A stretch of 64,000 nucleotides of DNA from the NCBI GenBank assembly GCA_030248225.1, contig JASANE010030027.1, forward strand, positions 49,257-113,256, written 5' to 3'. Source of the stretch: Trileptium ribeirensis. Taxonomy: Eukaryota > Nematoda > Enoplea > Enoplida > Thoracostomopsidae. The position numbers were made by a program, and so were the translations under genes. This document shows positions 51,901-59,700 of this stretch, piece after piece. Below the pieces are notes generated by a model. That model was not told the origin of the DNA. It saw only the letters and a list, made by a program, of their open reading frames with translations, and did no database searches. The first letter of the stretch is position 1. Each line of letters starts with the position of its first letter.

Positions 51901-52397
51901 GAGCTGCAAGTATATGTAGCGATTCCTCCACGTACATCTGGGAACCCCCTTTGTATAGGCAACCATAAAACAGTCAAAAACTATGTACCTTCATGACTGA
52001 ACTCAATATTGTACATATCAAAGAAGGCAAAATGTTAACGATTTTATCCCATCAGGAAAAAATTCCATGTTTGAATTCCATGAAAAACCATGTTTCAAAG
52101 TTTAAGATATTAATTATATACCTTAACCGATGACATAACCAAAATATATCCCCGGATTTCTTTCCTCGGATTTCTTCTTCTTCTTTTCCTATATTTTTCC
52201 TCGGATATGCTAGCCCACATCCCTGACATCAGACTAATTACAACATCCCACTTTTGCACAGGAATATCGACATTTACGCACACTCACTTACCGAATAATC
52301 CACCAACAAGGAAGCAGGCTAACAACGCAAATCCGAGTGCAAAGAATAAAACAAATAGTTTTCCATTACTTAAGTTTTCTACCACTGCGCCAGCCAT
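27925..52397 (-). CDS. wls: Wntless (Wnt sorting receptor), N-terminal 395 residues in ten exons
   Basis: Wntless carries palmitoleoylated Wnts from the Golgi to the cell surface and is recycled by retromer. Ten exons join with matching phases: 52292-52397, 51862-51903, 51462-51752, 46892-47016, 45747-45899, 42766-42902, 41287-41327, 30741-30868, 29575-29672, 27925-27988. The start [10 protein letters not shown] plus a hydrophobic anchor (about residues 14-34, ending FLVGGLF) is the family start. Conserved landmarks follow in order: [36 protein letters not shown] with WFWRR and [20 protein letters not shown] with GEH, HYWK, and [12 protein letters not shown]. No stop or shift is seen, so the gene looks functional. 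The C-terminal membrane segments (about 140 residues) were not found and may lie left of the window. Confidence 0.93.
28740..29110. repeat. Degenerate repeats in wls intron 9
   Basis: Four to five loose copies of a block containing AGGTTAGGT, GTTTTGA-GTTGTCCAAAAA and AACTATTAG occur at about 60-70 bp spacing. They are too diverged to set a firm unit. Confidence 0.55.
29575..29672 (-). CDS. wls: wls exon 9
   Basis: Acceptor TTTTTTAAG; donor AG-GTTGGT. Codes for DFSHYWKRL and a hydrophobic segment ending LIFDLCQR. The donor was chosen over GTATAC four bases later because it alone fits the phase of exon 10. Confidence 0.88.
29989..30110. repeat. Perfect 61-bp tandem duplication, wls intron 8 vicinity
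   Basis: The block starting CATCCAGGAGCCCAGCCCTG occurs twice in direct succession without a difference I can see, so it arose recently. It lies in intron 8, between exons 8 and 9. Confidence 0.95.
30741..30868 (-). CDS. wls: wls exon 8
   Basis: Acceptor TTAATTTTAG; donor GTAATT. Codes for [16 protein letters not shown] and GEHLM. The acceptor and first two thirds of the exon are duplicated just upstream (30895-30986); only the downstream copy gives an open product. Confidence 0.93.
30798..30986. repeat. 97-bp tandem duplication covering wls exon 8 acceptor
   Basis: Two identical 92-bp copies (30798-30889 and 30895-30986) are separated by 5 bases. Each contains the 3-prime splice site and the first 71 bases of exon 8. 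Confidence 0.95.
31000..32419. other. wls intron 7, unique part
   Basis: AT-rich intron between exon 8 and the left target site of LTR element B; nothing recognised. Confidence 0.5.
32424..33419 (-). repeat. 3-prime LTR of element B
   Basis: 996 bp. In element orientation it contains a TATA-like TATTTAAA at about 32645-32652 and, about 45 bases downstream, an intact splice donor-like AGG-GTGAGT (about 32599-32606). Confidence 0.93.
33420..33433 (-). promoter_or_regulatory. Polypurine tract of element B
   Basis: GGCGGAGGGGGTAA on the minus strand directly abuts the TGTA start of the 3-prime LTR, where plus-strand DNA synthesis is primed. Confidence 0.85.
33434..35436. other. Element B interior, 3-prime part, non-coding
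   Basis: No long frame and no retroviral domain was seen on either strand. AT-rich with short TATA/TACA runs near 34800-34860 and 35130-35200. Confidence 0.55.
35437..35685. repeat. Five-hairpin array in element B
   Basis: Five inverted repeats follow at about 54-bp spacing: 35437-35470, 35492-35517, 35543-35570, 35596-35621, 35655-35685. Stem arms are GATCACGCAGGG, ACACAGGG, CACACAGGG (one mismatch), CATACGAG and GACTCACGG, each matched by its complement on the other side. The loop side is similar in all (ACATAAAA, ACATTGCA, ACATTATA, ACTTAAAA, ACATAAAT). The array lies about 2 kb before the 3-prime LTR in element orientation. Confidence 0.9.
35686..38214. other. Element B interior, central part, no pol
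   Basis: Minus frames at 37874-38224, 37187-37468 and 36897-37100 are open but show no reverse transcriptase, RNase H or integrase motif. They may be remains of element-specific proteins or chance frames. Confidence 0.5.
38215..39732 (-). CDS. Gag-like protein with degenerate knuckle and possible protease remnant
   Basis: An ATG-started frame of 505 codons lies 140 bases inside the 5-prime LTR. Residues about 28-195 form a Ty3/Gypsy-type Gag core ([33 protein letters not shown]). Near residue 300 the string [16 protein letters not shown] occupies the place and spacing of a CCHC zinc knuckle, but three of the four ligands are replaced. The C-terminal 150 residues include CIDTQ and NFPDGQ, which may be a decayed aspartic protease (DTG to DTQ); this is inference. 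A hydrophobic run ([16 protein letters not shown]) lies there too. The frame is unbroken despite these losses. No pol follows. Confidence 0.8.
   Translation of the reverse strand: MCTEKTMNFDPNGIGGAGQRQPNIFEAEDIPVYYGNFGDDFEEWIGIFERISFVNQWTKDDMARIQPAFLRSEAARKWESLSGEIMKNYDLLKNCLVEILVPKYLTYSYGAKLRERSQSFYEPVDTYARDVAHLVKKAFPTLSNETRDTIAMENFLCGLNRTIRGFVLTARPESFQAAIAKARRQECIENFIGSIETEPLAQNLKFIGSKSHKNSLNNASVDSTENFACTDIPVVYLKRPNPELCNKRMKPAAPVDTLTCTTTCSTNDMSCTNRNVGSRKGSLTVFRCNSRNKKWNIRTDSQTGFISKSVRGKLMRSLRCKQWRVPRCFDQEQTMVSKVINFTGTHIKSVNGVKQREVLSDIIATKSELTYDASVNLELKQRVVVIRNLKVACIDTQEIAYGFIGSKDLTSTSLELKVFGNGGNFVRVMTVCLMEHSIIVLSATIYGQTIVIMLLCDAFVCVCLFSRCFGSIQGNTVLNFPDGQKCDVMFLQVQQPANQTTMLWS
39872..39885 (-). 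promoter_or_regulatory. tRNA primer-binding site of element B
   Basis: TGGTGCCGCAAGCC on the minus strand, three bases after the 5-prime LTR. TGG pairs with the CCA end of a tRNA. The tRNA was not identified. Confidence 0.75.
39889..40959 (-). repeat. 5-prime LTR of element B
   Basis: 1071 bp. Compared with the other LTR it has a C-rich insertion at about 40238-40265 and short extra segments. The splice donor-like site of the other LTR reads GAGAGT here, so the GT is lost. Confidence 0.93.
41287..41327 (-). CDS. wls: wls exon 7 (41 bp)
   Basis: Acceptor GTTTTCAG; donor GTAAGT. It reads [13 protein letters not shown] between LLEK of exon 6 and PIEWF of exon 8, and its phases (one base in, one base out) fit both neighbours. 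Confidence 0.9.
41593..41909. repeat. 158-bp tandem duplication, wls intron 6
   Basis: The block starting ATTGTGTCGGAGGTAAATG recurs 158 bases later with about 10 percent differences; both copies end in GATAATTCATCACCGGATT. Confidence 0.9.
42766..42902 (-). CDS. wls: wls exon 6 (second membrane segment)
   Basis: Acceptor TGCTTTGCAG; donor GTACGT. Codes for [12 protein letters not shown], then a hydrophobic segment ending WFWRR, then PILLEK. Confidence 0.93.
42960..45740. other. wls intron 5
   Basis: AT-rich intron. The frame 44036-44368 is open but without any recognisable domain. Nothing else was seen. Confidence 0.5.
45747..45899 (-). CDS. wls: wls exon 5
   Basis: Acceptor GATTGTTTAG; donor GTTGGT. 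51 codons include [12 protein letters not shown] and LLINIRLP, the strongly conserved end of the luminal domain. Confidence 0.9.
46064..46093. other. Short perfect hairpin in wls intron 4
   Basis: GCGGGGGG and CCCCCCGC form an 8-bp all-GC stem around a 14-base loop, in an AT-rich intron. Confidence 0.8.
46892..47016 (-). CDS. wls: wls exon 4
   Basis: Acceptor TTTTTCAG; donor GTACGT. 125 bases code for the family segment with [10 protein letters not shown] and AWKEIVH, ending in phase 0. Confidence 0.88.
47355..47440 (+). repeat. Possible tRNA-derived SINE head
   Basis: GTAGGTTCAAAACC matches a tRNA B box, and CGTGATAACCACTC upstream loosely resembles an A box. No acceptor stem is seen. The call is weak. 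Confidence 0.25.
47660..48220 (+). repeat. 60-bp minisatellite with open 186-codon frame, wls intron 3
   Basis: Units of 60 bp read [20 protein letters not shown] in the plus frame; an interspersed segment reading STLIRFSSL occurs three times, giving a higher-order pattern. An ATG-started frame spans the block (47660-48220) antisense to wls. No promoter, splice or domain evidence supports a protein, and a period of 20 codons keeps frames open by itself. Confidence 0.9.
48930..49600. repeat. Degenerate tandem repeat, period about 180 bp, wls intron 3
   Basis: Three to four loose copies share GATAACCAAACCATNGTATTC, GTACGCAA-ATNTAACCAA and AAATCCATTGGAAATCC in the same order. Copies are much diverged. 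Confidence 0.7.
50046..51260. repeat. 345-bp tandem array, 3.5 copies, wls intron 3
   Basis: TATGAAATAAAACCAAC-type starts occur at 50050, 50398, 50734 and 51080 (spacings 348, 336, 346). Each unit contains CATGGGTCGCAGAGCAAAAC, CAGCCGCCCAGGACGTCAGA and AAAAAGAGGCATCGGCATTT. The last unit breaks off and is followed by CCGAGTTATGGCCGATCACA and a short CA run at about 51320. Confidence 0.92.
51462..51752 (-). CDS. wls: wls exon 3 (luminal domain)
   Basis: Acceptor TTGTAGTTTTAG; donor G-GTGCGT at 51461. Contains [13 protein letters not shown] and [10 protein letters not shown]. The frame stays open to 51418 past the donor, but phase and alignment to the family place the exon end at 51462. Confidence 0.9.
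51862..51903 (-). CDS. wls: wls exon 2 (42 bp)
   Basis: Acceptor ACTTGCAG, donor CAG-GTAAAA. It codes for a Pro/Ser-rich stretch ([13 protein letters not shown]) between the anchor and the luminal domain. Confidence 0.85.
52292..52397 (-). CDS. wls: wls exon 1 (start and membrane anchor)
   Basis: ATG at 52397; 35 codons plus one base; donor GTAAGT. A possible 3-prime splice site (TTACTTTTAG ending at 52409) lies just before the ATG, so a 5-prime untranslated intron is likely. An out-of-frame ATG occurs 5 bases upstream. Confidence 0.9.
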
Positions 52398-52622
52398 CGC
52401 ATATATTTCTAAAAGTAACATAAATTTTTGTAGGTTACATTGGCGGCAGGTGCTGATCTCCCGGTTTATGGCAATAACAGCTACTGCTGCAAAAAAGCAC
52501 AGGGGTACCAGTTCTGATTCTAATATTGCTTATCTTCCAGGCATGCTCATACCATGTATTTTAGATACACTGACGCCAGGGAATAACCGGCACCAGCAAC
52601 CGCAACCGTCCATTTAAACCGG
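52398..52622 (-). promoter_or_regulatory. Presumed wls 5-prime flank
   Basis: The 225 bases between the wls ATG and the tandem array should hold the 5-prime untranslated region or its last intron. The TTACTTTTAG next to the ATG looks like a splice acceptor. No TATA box was identified. Confidence 0.35.
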
Positions 52623-54535
52623 ATCAGTTTTTATTCCACACATATATACATGGCTGCATAGAGACATGGACACATAAAAAGATTAACAGAACACTTAAAA
52701 CGTGCCTTAGCGGTCTGGTGCCCTTTGCCTTCTTGCCAATGCAAAGCTTGCATATTCAACTCTCGTCGGAACCTTTTTGTGTTTCAGCAGTTTTTATTCC
52801 ACACATATATACATGGCTGCATAGAGACATGGACACATAAAAAGATTAACAGAACACTTAAAACGTGTCTTAGCGGTCTGGTGCCCTTTGCCTTCTTGCC
52901 AATGCAAAGCTTGCATATTGAACTCTCGTCGGAACCTTTTTGTGTTTTAGCAGTTTTTATTCCACACATATATACATGGCTGCATAGAGACATGGACACA
53001 TAAAAAGATTTACAGAACACTTAAAACTTGTCTTAGCGGTCTAGTGCCCTTTGCCTTCTTGCCAATGCAAAGCTTGCATATTGAACTCTCGTCGAAACCT
53101 TTTTGTGTTTTAGCAGTTTTTAATTCCACACATGTATACATGCAAGAGAAGACACAAACAACACAAAACCCCCCCCCCCCACAACCAAACCCCCACAGAC
53201 CACACAAAATGCTGCATAGAGACATGGACACATAAAAAGATTTACAGAACACTTAAAACGTGTCTTAGCGGTCCCCCCCCCCCTAGTGCCCTTTGCCTTC
53301 TTGCCAATGCAAAGCTTGCATATTCAACTCTCGTCGGAACCTTTTTGTGTTTCAGCAGTTTTTATTCACCCTTCCAATCAAACCATAAACCTAACCTTTT
53401 ATTCACACGTATATACATGGCTGCATAGAGACATGGACACATAAAAAGATTTACAGAACACTTAAAACTTGTCTTAGCGGTCTAGTGCCCTTTGCCTTCT
53501 TGCCAATGCAAAGCTTGCATATTGAACTCTCGTCGAAACCTTTTTGTGTTTTAGCAGTTTTTAATTCCACAAATGTATACATGGCTGCATAGAGACATGG
53601 ACACATAAAAAGATTTACAGAACACTTAAAACGTGTCTTAGCGGTCTAGTGCCCTTTGCCTTCTTGCCAATGCAAAGCTTGCATATTGAACTCTCGTCGG
53701 AACCTTTTTGTGTTTTAGCAGTTTTTATTCCACACATATATACATGGCTGCATAGAGACATGGACACATAAAAAGATTAACAGAACACTTAAAACGTGCC
53801 TTAGCGGTCTGGTGCCCTTTGCCTTCTTGCCAATGCAAAGCTTGCATATTCAACTCTCGTCCCCACCCCCACAACCAAGAACGAAACCTTTTTGTGTTTT
53901 AGCAGTTTTTATTCCACACATATATACATGGCTGCATAGAGACATGGACACATAAAAAGATTTACAGAACACTTAAAACTTGTCTGAGCGGTCTAGTGCC
54001 CTTTGCCTTCTTGCCAATGCAAAGCTTGCATATTGAACTCTCGTCGGAACCTTTTTGTGTTTTAGCAATTTTTATTCCACACATATATACATGGCTGCAT
54101 AGAGACATGGACACATAAAAACATTTACAGAACACTTAAAACGTGTCTTAGCGGTCTAGTGCCCTTTGCCTTCTTGCCAATGCAAAGCTTGCATATTGAA
54201 CTCTCGTCGGAACCTTTTTGTGTTTCAGCAGTTTTTATTCCACACATATATACATGGCTGCATAGAGACATGGACACATAAAAAGATTAACAGAACACTT
54301 AAAACGTGTCTTAGCGGTCTAGTGCCCTTTGCCTTCTTGCCAATGCAAAGCTTGCATATTCAACTCTCGTCGGAACCTTTTTGTGTTTCAGCAGTTTTTA
54401 TTCCACACATATATACATGGCTGCATAGAGACATGGACACATAAAAAGATTAACAGAACACTTAAAACGTGTCTTAGCGGTCTGGTGCCCTTTGCCTTCT
54501 TGCCAATGCAAAGCTTGCATATTCAACTCTCGTAT
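52623..54535. repeat. 163-bp tandem array, about eleven copies
   Basis: CAGTTTTTATTCCACACATA-type starts recur at 52625, 52788, 52951, 53117, 53360, 53547, 53719, 53904, 54067, 54231 and 54393. Units differ by only a few bases. Four insertions with C-runs or C-rich text (about 53137-53212, 53271, 53368-53402, 53861-53882) lengthen some units. The period is 1 mod 3, so the recurring frames here are by-products. The array ends where element C starts. Confidence 0.95.
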
Positions 54536-54536
54536 A

Positions 54537-55174
54537 TGTAGTGTAAATCAACCCTGCCTTGTGCAGGCAAGACAATTAAATATGTTGTAACTGTTATTGC
54601 AAAATTCTGTGAATATTAATGTGTTGGAGTTTCTTAAAATTCGTGACATTTCAGTAGTTATAAATGTTTAGTCTAGGAGGTTGCCAGAGCGGCACTGACA
54701 TTATACTATGACATTTTCTTATTGTTGTATCGTGGGTATTTAAGTGCTATGAATCTTGATTAAACGAGTTTTAGTGTTGAAAACCAGCTGGGAAACCAGT
54801 TGTATTATTAGCGTGGCTTCATCGTTGTACCATTATTCATCGTTTCGTTTAGCTGCCTGAGCAAGACAAGCGCCATTGTTTAATATTTACTGCTTGGAAC
54901 GCCAGAAACTTTGGCTTACCAGCTTGCCCGGAAACGGCTCGCTGTACCTGCCTGCAGAAGGCAGCAAGATTAGCGAATTGCATACGTGCCTGAACAAGGC
55001 GGGTTGACAAACGCGTGCCCGAGCAGGGCTCACAGTCGTTGCCTGAATAAGGCAGCACTGCCTGAAGAAGGCAGTATATCACGATTGCGGATTGCTTGTC
55101 TAGACAGTGATTGCCGACCAGGATTGTAGCAATTATACCTAGTTTACACTTCGCGAACCCTGTGCAACGTTACA
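54537..55174 (+). repeat. 5-prime LTR of element C
   Basis: The start TGTAGTG follows the array directly and the end GTTACA is followed after one base by the primer-binding site. A TATA-like GTATTTAAG lies at about 54735-54745. The second half holds a hairpin array. The second LTR lies outside the window, so the left end rests on the TG motif and on the end of the array. Confidence 0.8.
54854..55073 (+). repeat. Seven-hairpin array in the LTR of element C
   Basis: Seven 15-base elements follow the pattern TGCCTGANNAAGGCA at 54854, 54925, 54949, 54987, 55016, 55040 and 55059. Most have a 4-6 bp stem GCCT/AGGC. The copy at 55016 reads TGCCCGAGCAGGGCT, where both sides of the stem changed together. 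Confidence 0.85.
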
Positions 55175-55175
55175 T

Positions 55176-55191
55176 TGGTGGCAACGGAGGG
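55176..55191 (+). promoter_or_regulatory. tRNA primer-binding site of element C
   Basis: TGGTGGCAACGGAGGG follows the LTR end after one base; TGG pairs with a tRNA CCA end. The tRNA is not identified. Confidence 0.8.
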
Positions 55192-55253
55192 ATTCAGCCG
55201 CCACAGAATCCCGCGTCGCACTAGATTATCGGTACCCTGTGTAAGCTTTCACC

Positions 55254-56700
55254 GTGTCTGAACGACAGCGTTTATCTTCCGACGCTAGCCAAGCACGCGA
55301 TCAACGAGAAAGACAACGTGTGTTAGATCGTGTAGAGTTACAGTTGACCGCATTCCAAACAGCGGTCACTAAGCAACTGGGAGAAATTACCCGGGCTTTG
55401 ACGGACCAACAGTCCGGAGTTGTAAGACTCGACACGACACAGCAGAAGTACATTGTGTCTACTGCCACACAGCTCGACGCAATCCGCGAGGCGATAATCA
55501 ATCAACAAAAATCTACACGCTCCACAAATTGCCCCTCCACAACGGAACTTCGCGCTATTTTTTCGCCAAATTTTCAAACACTGAGAGAAGGTCTAGAACA
55601 GAACGGTGTGGCAATATCGAATCTCGCGACTATCATAAAAGACACACAAACCACATCGTCCCCCACATCGACAGTACCTAAGCAACTGGTTCACTATAAA
55701 ATACATCGAGAGTGTCATAAAGGAGACATTGCGTCGAAGGAAGACTACGAAGATATGAGCCAGCGTGGGCCAAATATCTCGATCACCCCATTTAGCGGTG
55801 ATAAAAGCGAAGATTTTCAAAGCTGGAGAAGCAATGAATTTGAGATAAAATTTCAAGCTAATGGTTGGCCAGAGGATAACAAAGCGGCGTTGCTGGGAGT
55901 ACATTTGACCGGACATGCCAAGTTTTTATTCAACGGTCTGAGCGCAGCTGACAAACAAAACTACAGCCTGTTAGTCTCTCGCCTAGATCAGGAATTGATG
56001 ACTGAAGACAGAAGGCGATTTCTAAGCGACCGCTATGATATACGCGTTCAAAATGAAGGTGAAACTGTTAGCCAGTATGCTCAGGCGCTCACTGAACTAG
56101 CACACTCTGCTCTCAGTTACATGACGGTCGATGCCGAAAAACAGACGAACCTACGAAATAAGTTTATCGCTGGTTTGAAGCCTAGAATTCGCGAAGAAGT
56201 GAAGGTCATGGGACCCAATACTATGGCTGAAGCGATTTTGTGCGCAGAAAGAGTAGAAACCAAATTTACAGCTGAAAAGAATTGCACAGGGTCGGGAACC
56301 GCAAACTCGCTTCAGTGGTGCGCCGATGGCAGGTTGCAGGATAATACCCGTACAGATGACGCAATCCGAGAATTAGTGGAGCGCCTTGACAGATGGGAAC
56401 GCAATCAGATGATTAATGCACTATCGACTGCCTCGGGTACACCTGAACCAAGTGTGCGGCAACGGCAAGAAAGTAGACCAAACAATTATCCAGGGAATAG
56501 TGGGTCTGTTATGTATGGACGGCAGCGGTTTACCTTGACAAACCGTCCTATTTGTCAAATATGTTCGAAATCGGGCCACACGGCTCTGAACTGCGCCAAT
56601 ATTCCTCGACAGCAGTTGTCACAGCGAGATTTCTGTGAATATCATCGGTTATATGGTCATCGCACGCAGGATTGTCGCGCACGGGGTCGTGACAGCGGTG
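55254..56700 (+). other. Gag region of element C
   Basis: A helical, Gln-rich N-terminus is followed by a retrotransposon Gag core (PFSGDKSEDFQSWRSNEFEI, YDIRVQNEGETVSQYAQAL, KFIAGLKPRIREEV). A CCHC knuckle is CQICSKSGHTALNC at residues 434-447. A second, CX2HX4HX4C, is CEYHRLYGHRTQDC at about 462-475. Gag forms the particle and binds RNA. Confidence 0.92.
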
Positions 56701-59700
56701 GTCGGCCAAGTCGTTTTACTGATAATCGTAGCCGAACTTTTGACAACCGCAGGGGACCCGTAACTTCAGTAAAGCATATTGTGTCAACTAATGCTGTAAA
56801 GCAGGATTGGCAGGTTGAACCAGCTATTACGTCATTCCTGGGCACTGTTGTATGCAAACCCGTCGATGCCAAGTGGAGACGCGTGACCAATTTCGGTACT
56901 GGAATATCGAATCCCAGTCATGATACCGGAGGAATTTCTTCAGATGCAATTCAGTGTCCTGGTGCAGACAGCAACTCGACTGATCCTGGCGGACCTCCAG
57001 CACAAGCAGCATTGCCAATTACTGGCAGGACTTCAGGAATCTCTGAGGCCCAACATGCGCAAGGAAGGCAACGCAATTACAACGACTGCGCTCAACCTGT
57101 TTGTATAAAGACGGTTAAAAGTGGTTCCGACGATCGTGGTAAAACAACATTTCTCTTTATCGGTGACGAGCAACTACAAAAAATGCCTGATACTGAGGGT
57201 AGTCGCATTTGTATTAAACGGGGATTGACCATGCGGGAAGTAGATGAAATGTTGGAGCTGCAGTTGGACAGTAGAAAAAATGAATCAAACTCGGCTGTAA
57301 CAGTTGTTATTCACTGTGGTTCCAACGACCTGGCCAACATGGTGCAATTGGATGCTGCGATGTTGCCTGATACTGAGCAAATTGATCGTACAATCAGAAT
57401 GGCAGTTAGGCGCATTGCAAGTGTTATTCAGTATACATCCCGGCGGGTCGAGGCAGTATACTGGTCTAATGTTACCGATCGTCGTGATGTCCCCCAACAA
57501 ACTTTAAGCTATTTTCGTGATCGCTTGAAGGTTTATGTTCGAGCACTTGGTGCAACAGCAACCAGGTATTGCGTGTTGGAGAACGATAATTTGTTCGACG
57601 GTGAATTTTCAATTCGTGACATATCATCACTCTCGCCGTTCTTGTCCGATTATGGCATGTTCAAGCTTGCCCATTGTTTTTCGTACAGGATTCCCCGATT
57701 TGCTACTGACCTCATGGAACGGCTTTCTGATGGTCGACCTGTCAATGGCCTTATCACGTCAACAGCAATTTCTACCGTGTTTAGGCAGCGAATACTTTTA
57801 AGCAACGATTATCCTGATTTTACCGAACAACCTGAATCACAACAAAACCCAGGTGACTCGTTCCCTCGACCAATGACGTTGGCGCAAACGAGAGCAGAAC
57901 AGTTCATGCTTGCAGATCGCTCGACGAGGGAGATACAAGGTGATAGGGCAGAGCGGTTCGAACGACAAAGGCAGTGGGCACAAGCTGACCGAGACTACAT
58001 AATACGGTCAAGAGCCACAGCGAAACAAGCTATACTACCAGCTGTAACTCGGAATTCGGGAAATAAAGGGCGCTTGTTAGCCGTTTTGGAACGATTAGAG
58101 TCGTCCAGATTGGAGGCACCAAAAGAGGTTCCAACCACGTCCGGATGTAATCCTGCGTCTTTAAATGTGGGTAAAACCTCATTAACCGAAGATAGCATAC
58201 AGAAGACTAAACTTTTACACAGGCGACGACGATCTGCCTCGGTGAGAGATGACCGAAGAACCAGTACTGAAAGAAACGGTACTACATATCCGAATTTAGC
58301 AATATTTCGAAGACGATCAGTACCCTCAGCACTGCTTCTGCTTTTCGCGATACTATATGTACTGTCGGTAGGGTCGTCAAGTACAGTAATCCGTACCAAC
58401 CCTCTTCTCTGTCAGAAGCAACAGCATAAGCAAACGTGGCGTATACCCGATATTCCTACTTGCGACGGTCATGCCTCTAATAGCTCGGAGATGCCAGTTG
58501 ATGTAATCCTACAACTATATCGTCGAAATATAATCCAATACGTTAGCGATGCGTGGCTATGCTCGAAGTCAACAGGAAAAGTTGAAACGTTCACGTACTT
58601 TTTCAACGACGAAAATTTAAAGCGATCAAGTACTTCTGACGGCCAAGTCTCCCTAAATGAATGTCAGCGGATGCGCGACTTGAAGGAATGTTCGGCAGGT
58701 GCCCTGACACAGCAAGGAAATTTGTGGACTACCACAAATAAATTAGATTGGTTTTATCCAGGAGGTGGAATCCATTGTTGCCATTGGAAAGCTTTTGAAG
58801 CGACAAATTGTGTTCTGTCTGCGTCTAAGGTATATAAGAGACATGATTCCACTACTATGGAATCCACAGCTGGTGATGTAGCCCACTGCGCCTATGACGG
58901 AGGGTCGTGTACGCTGTCCCGCGGTCGAGTTCTGTTGTGGACTCCTAACATGACAGAAAAATGTGAGTTTATAAAGTGGCGCAGAATATCTGGCTCGATG
59001 CGAGGCACACAGTGGGTCTCTTCGGATGGCACTTTAGCGCTGACGTATAAGGGAAGTAAAATACGAGCTGACTGTGATGGATTGCAAATTCAGTTATCCG
59101 ATCAGGGAATTCCATTTCGGGTGATTTGGCGAAAACATGAAAGCTCGGATTTCAAAGCAAACCGTTTGCTAAAGACGCTGATGCAACTGCCAGGTAGCCG
59201 TCGTCGTAGGTCCCGACGCGAAACGACCGATGCGTCTTTGGGAGTTGTAACACCAGAGCTTTTGGCATCTAGCCTGCAAGCGCTTGAAATTTACGCTTCT
59301 CGATCAATTTCATTCGCCTATGACCATGCCATAGCTTCAACATGTAATTTGATGCGGCAAATGGGACAAATGATACGGGAATTTACGACTGCGAATCCCA
59401 CGCTGGCAATGCGTGCGTGGCTAAAACATTCAAATTTGATAGCATCAGCAGCTGGCGATTTTATCGAGGTTTGGCCATGTTTCGAAATCAGTGACGGGGA
59501 TTTTCATTTTTTACCAATGAATACGACATGTACAACCGGACTGCCGATATCCTTATGGATAGGAAACGAAACTAAGACGGGTTACTTCAATTCGCAAACA
59601 AATATCGTCACTCAATTCACGACAGAAACAGATTGTGCTCTTGAAAACGAAGTTCCGCTGACGCTGCGTAATGGATCATATTTTTACAAAACTACGGGTC

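Noticed and set aside
52725..54541. Repeated 70-92-codon frames reading MPSCQCKAC-type proteins
   Set aside because: They recur with the 163-bp unit in shifting frames and are by-products of the array.
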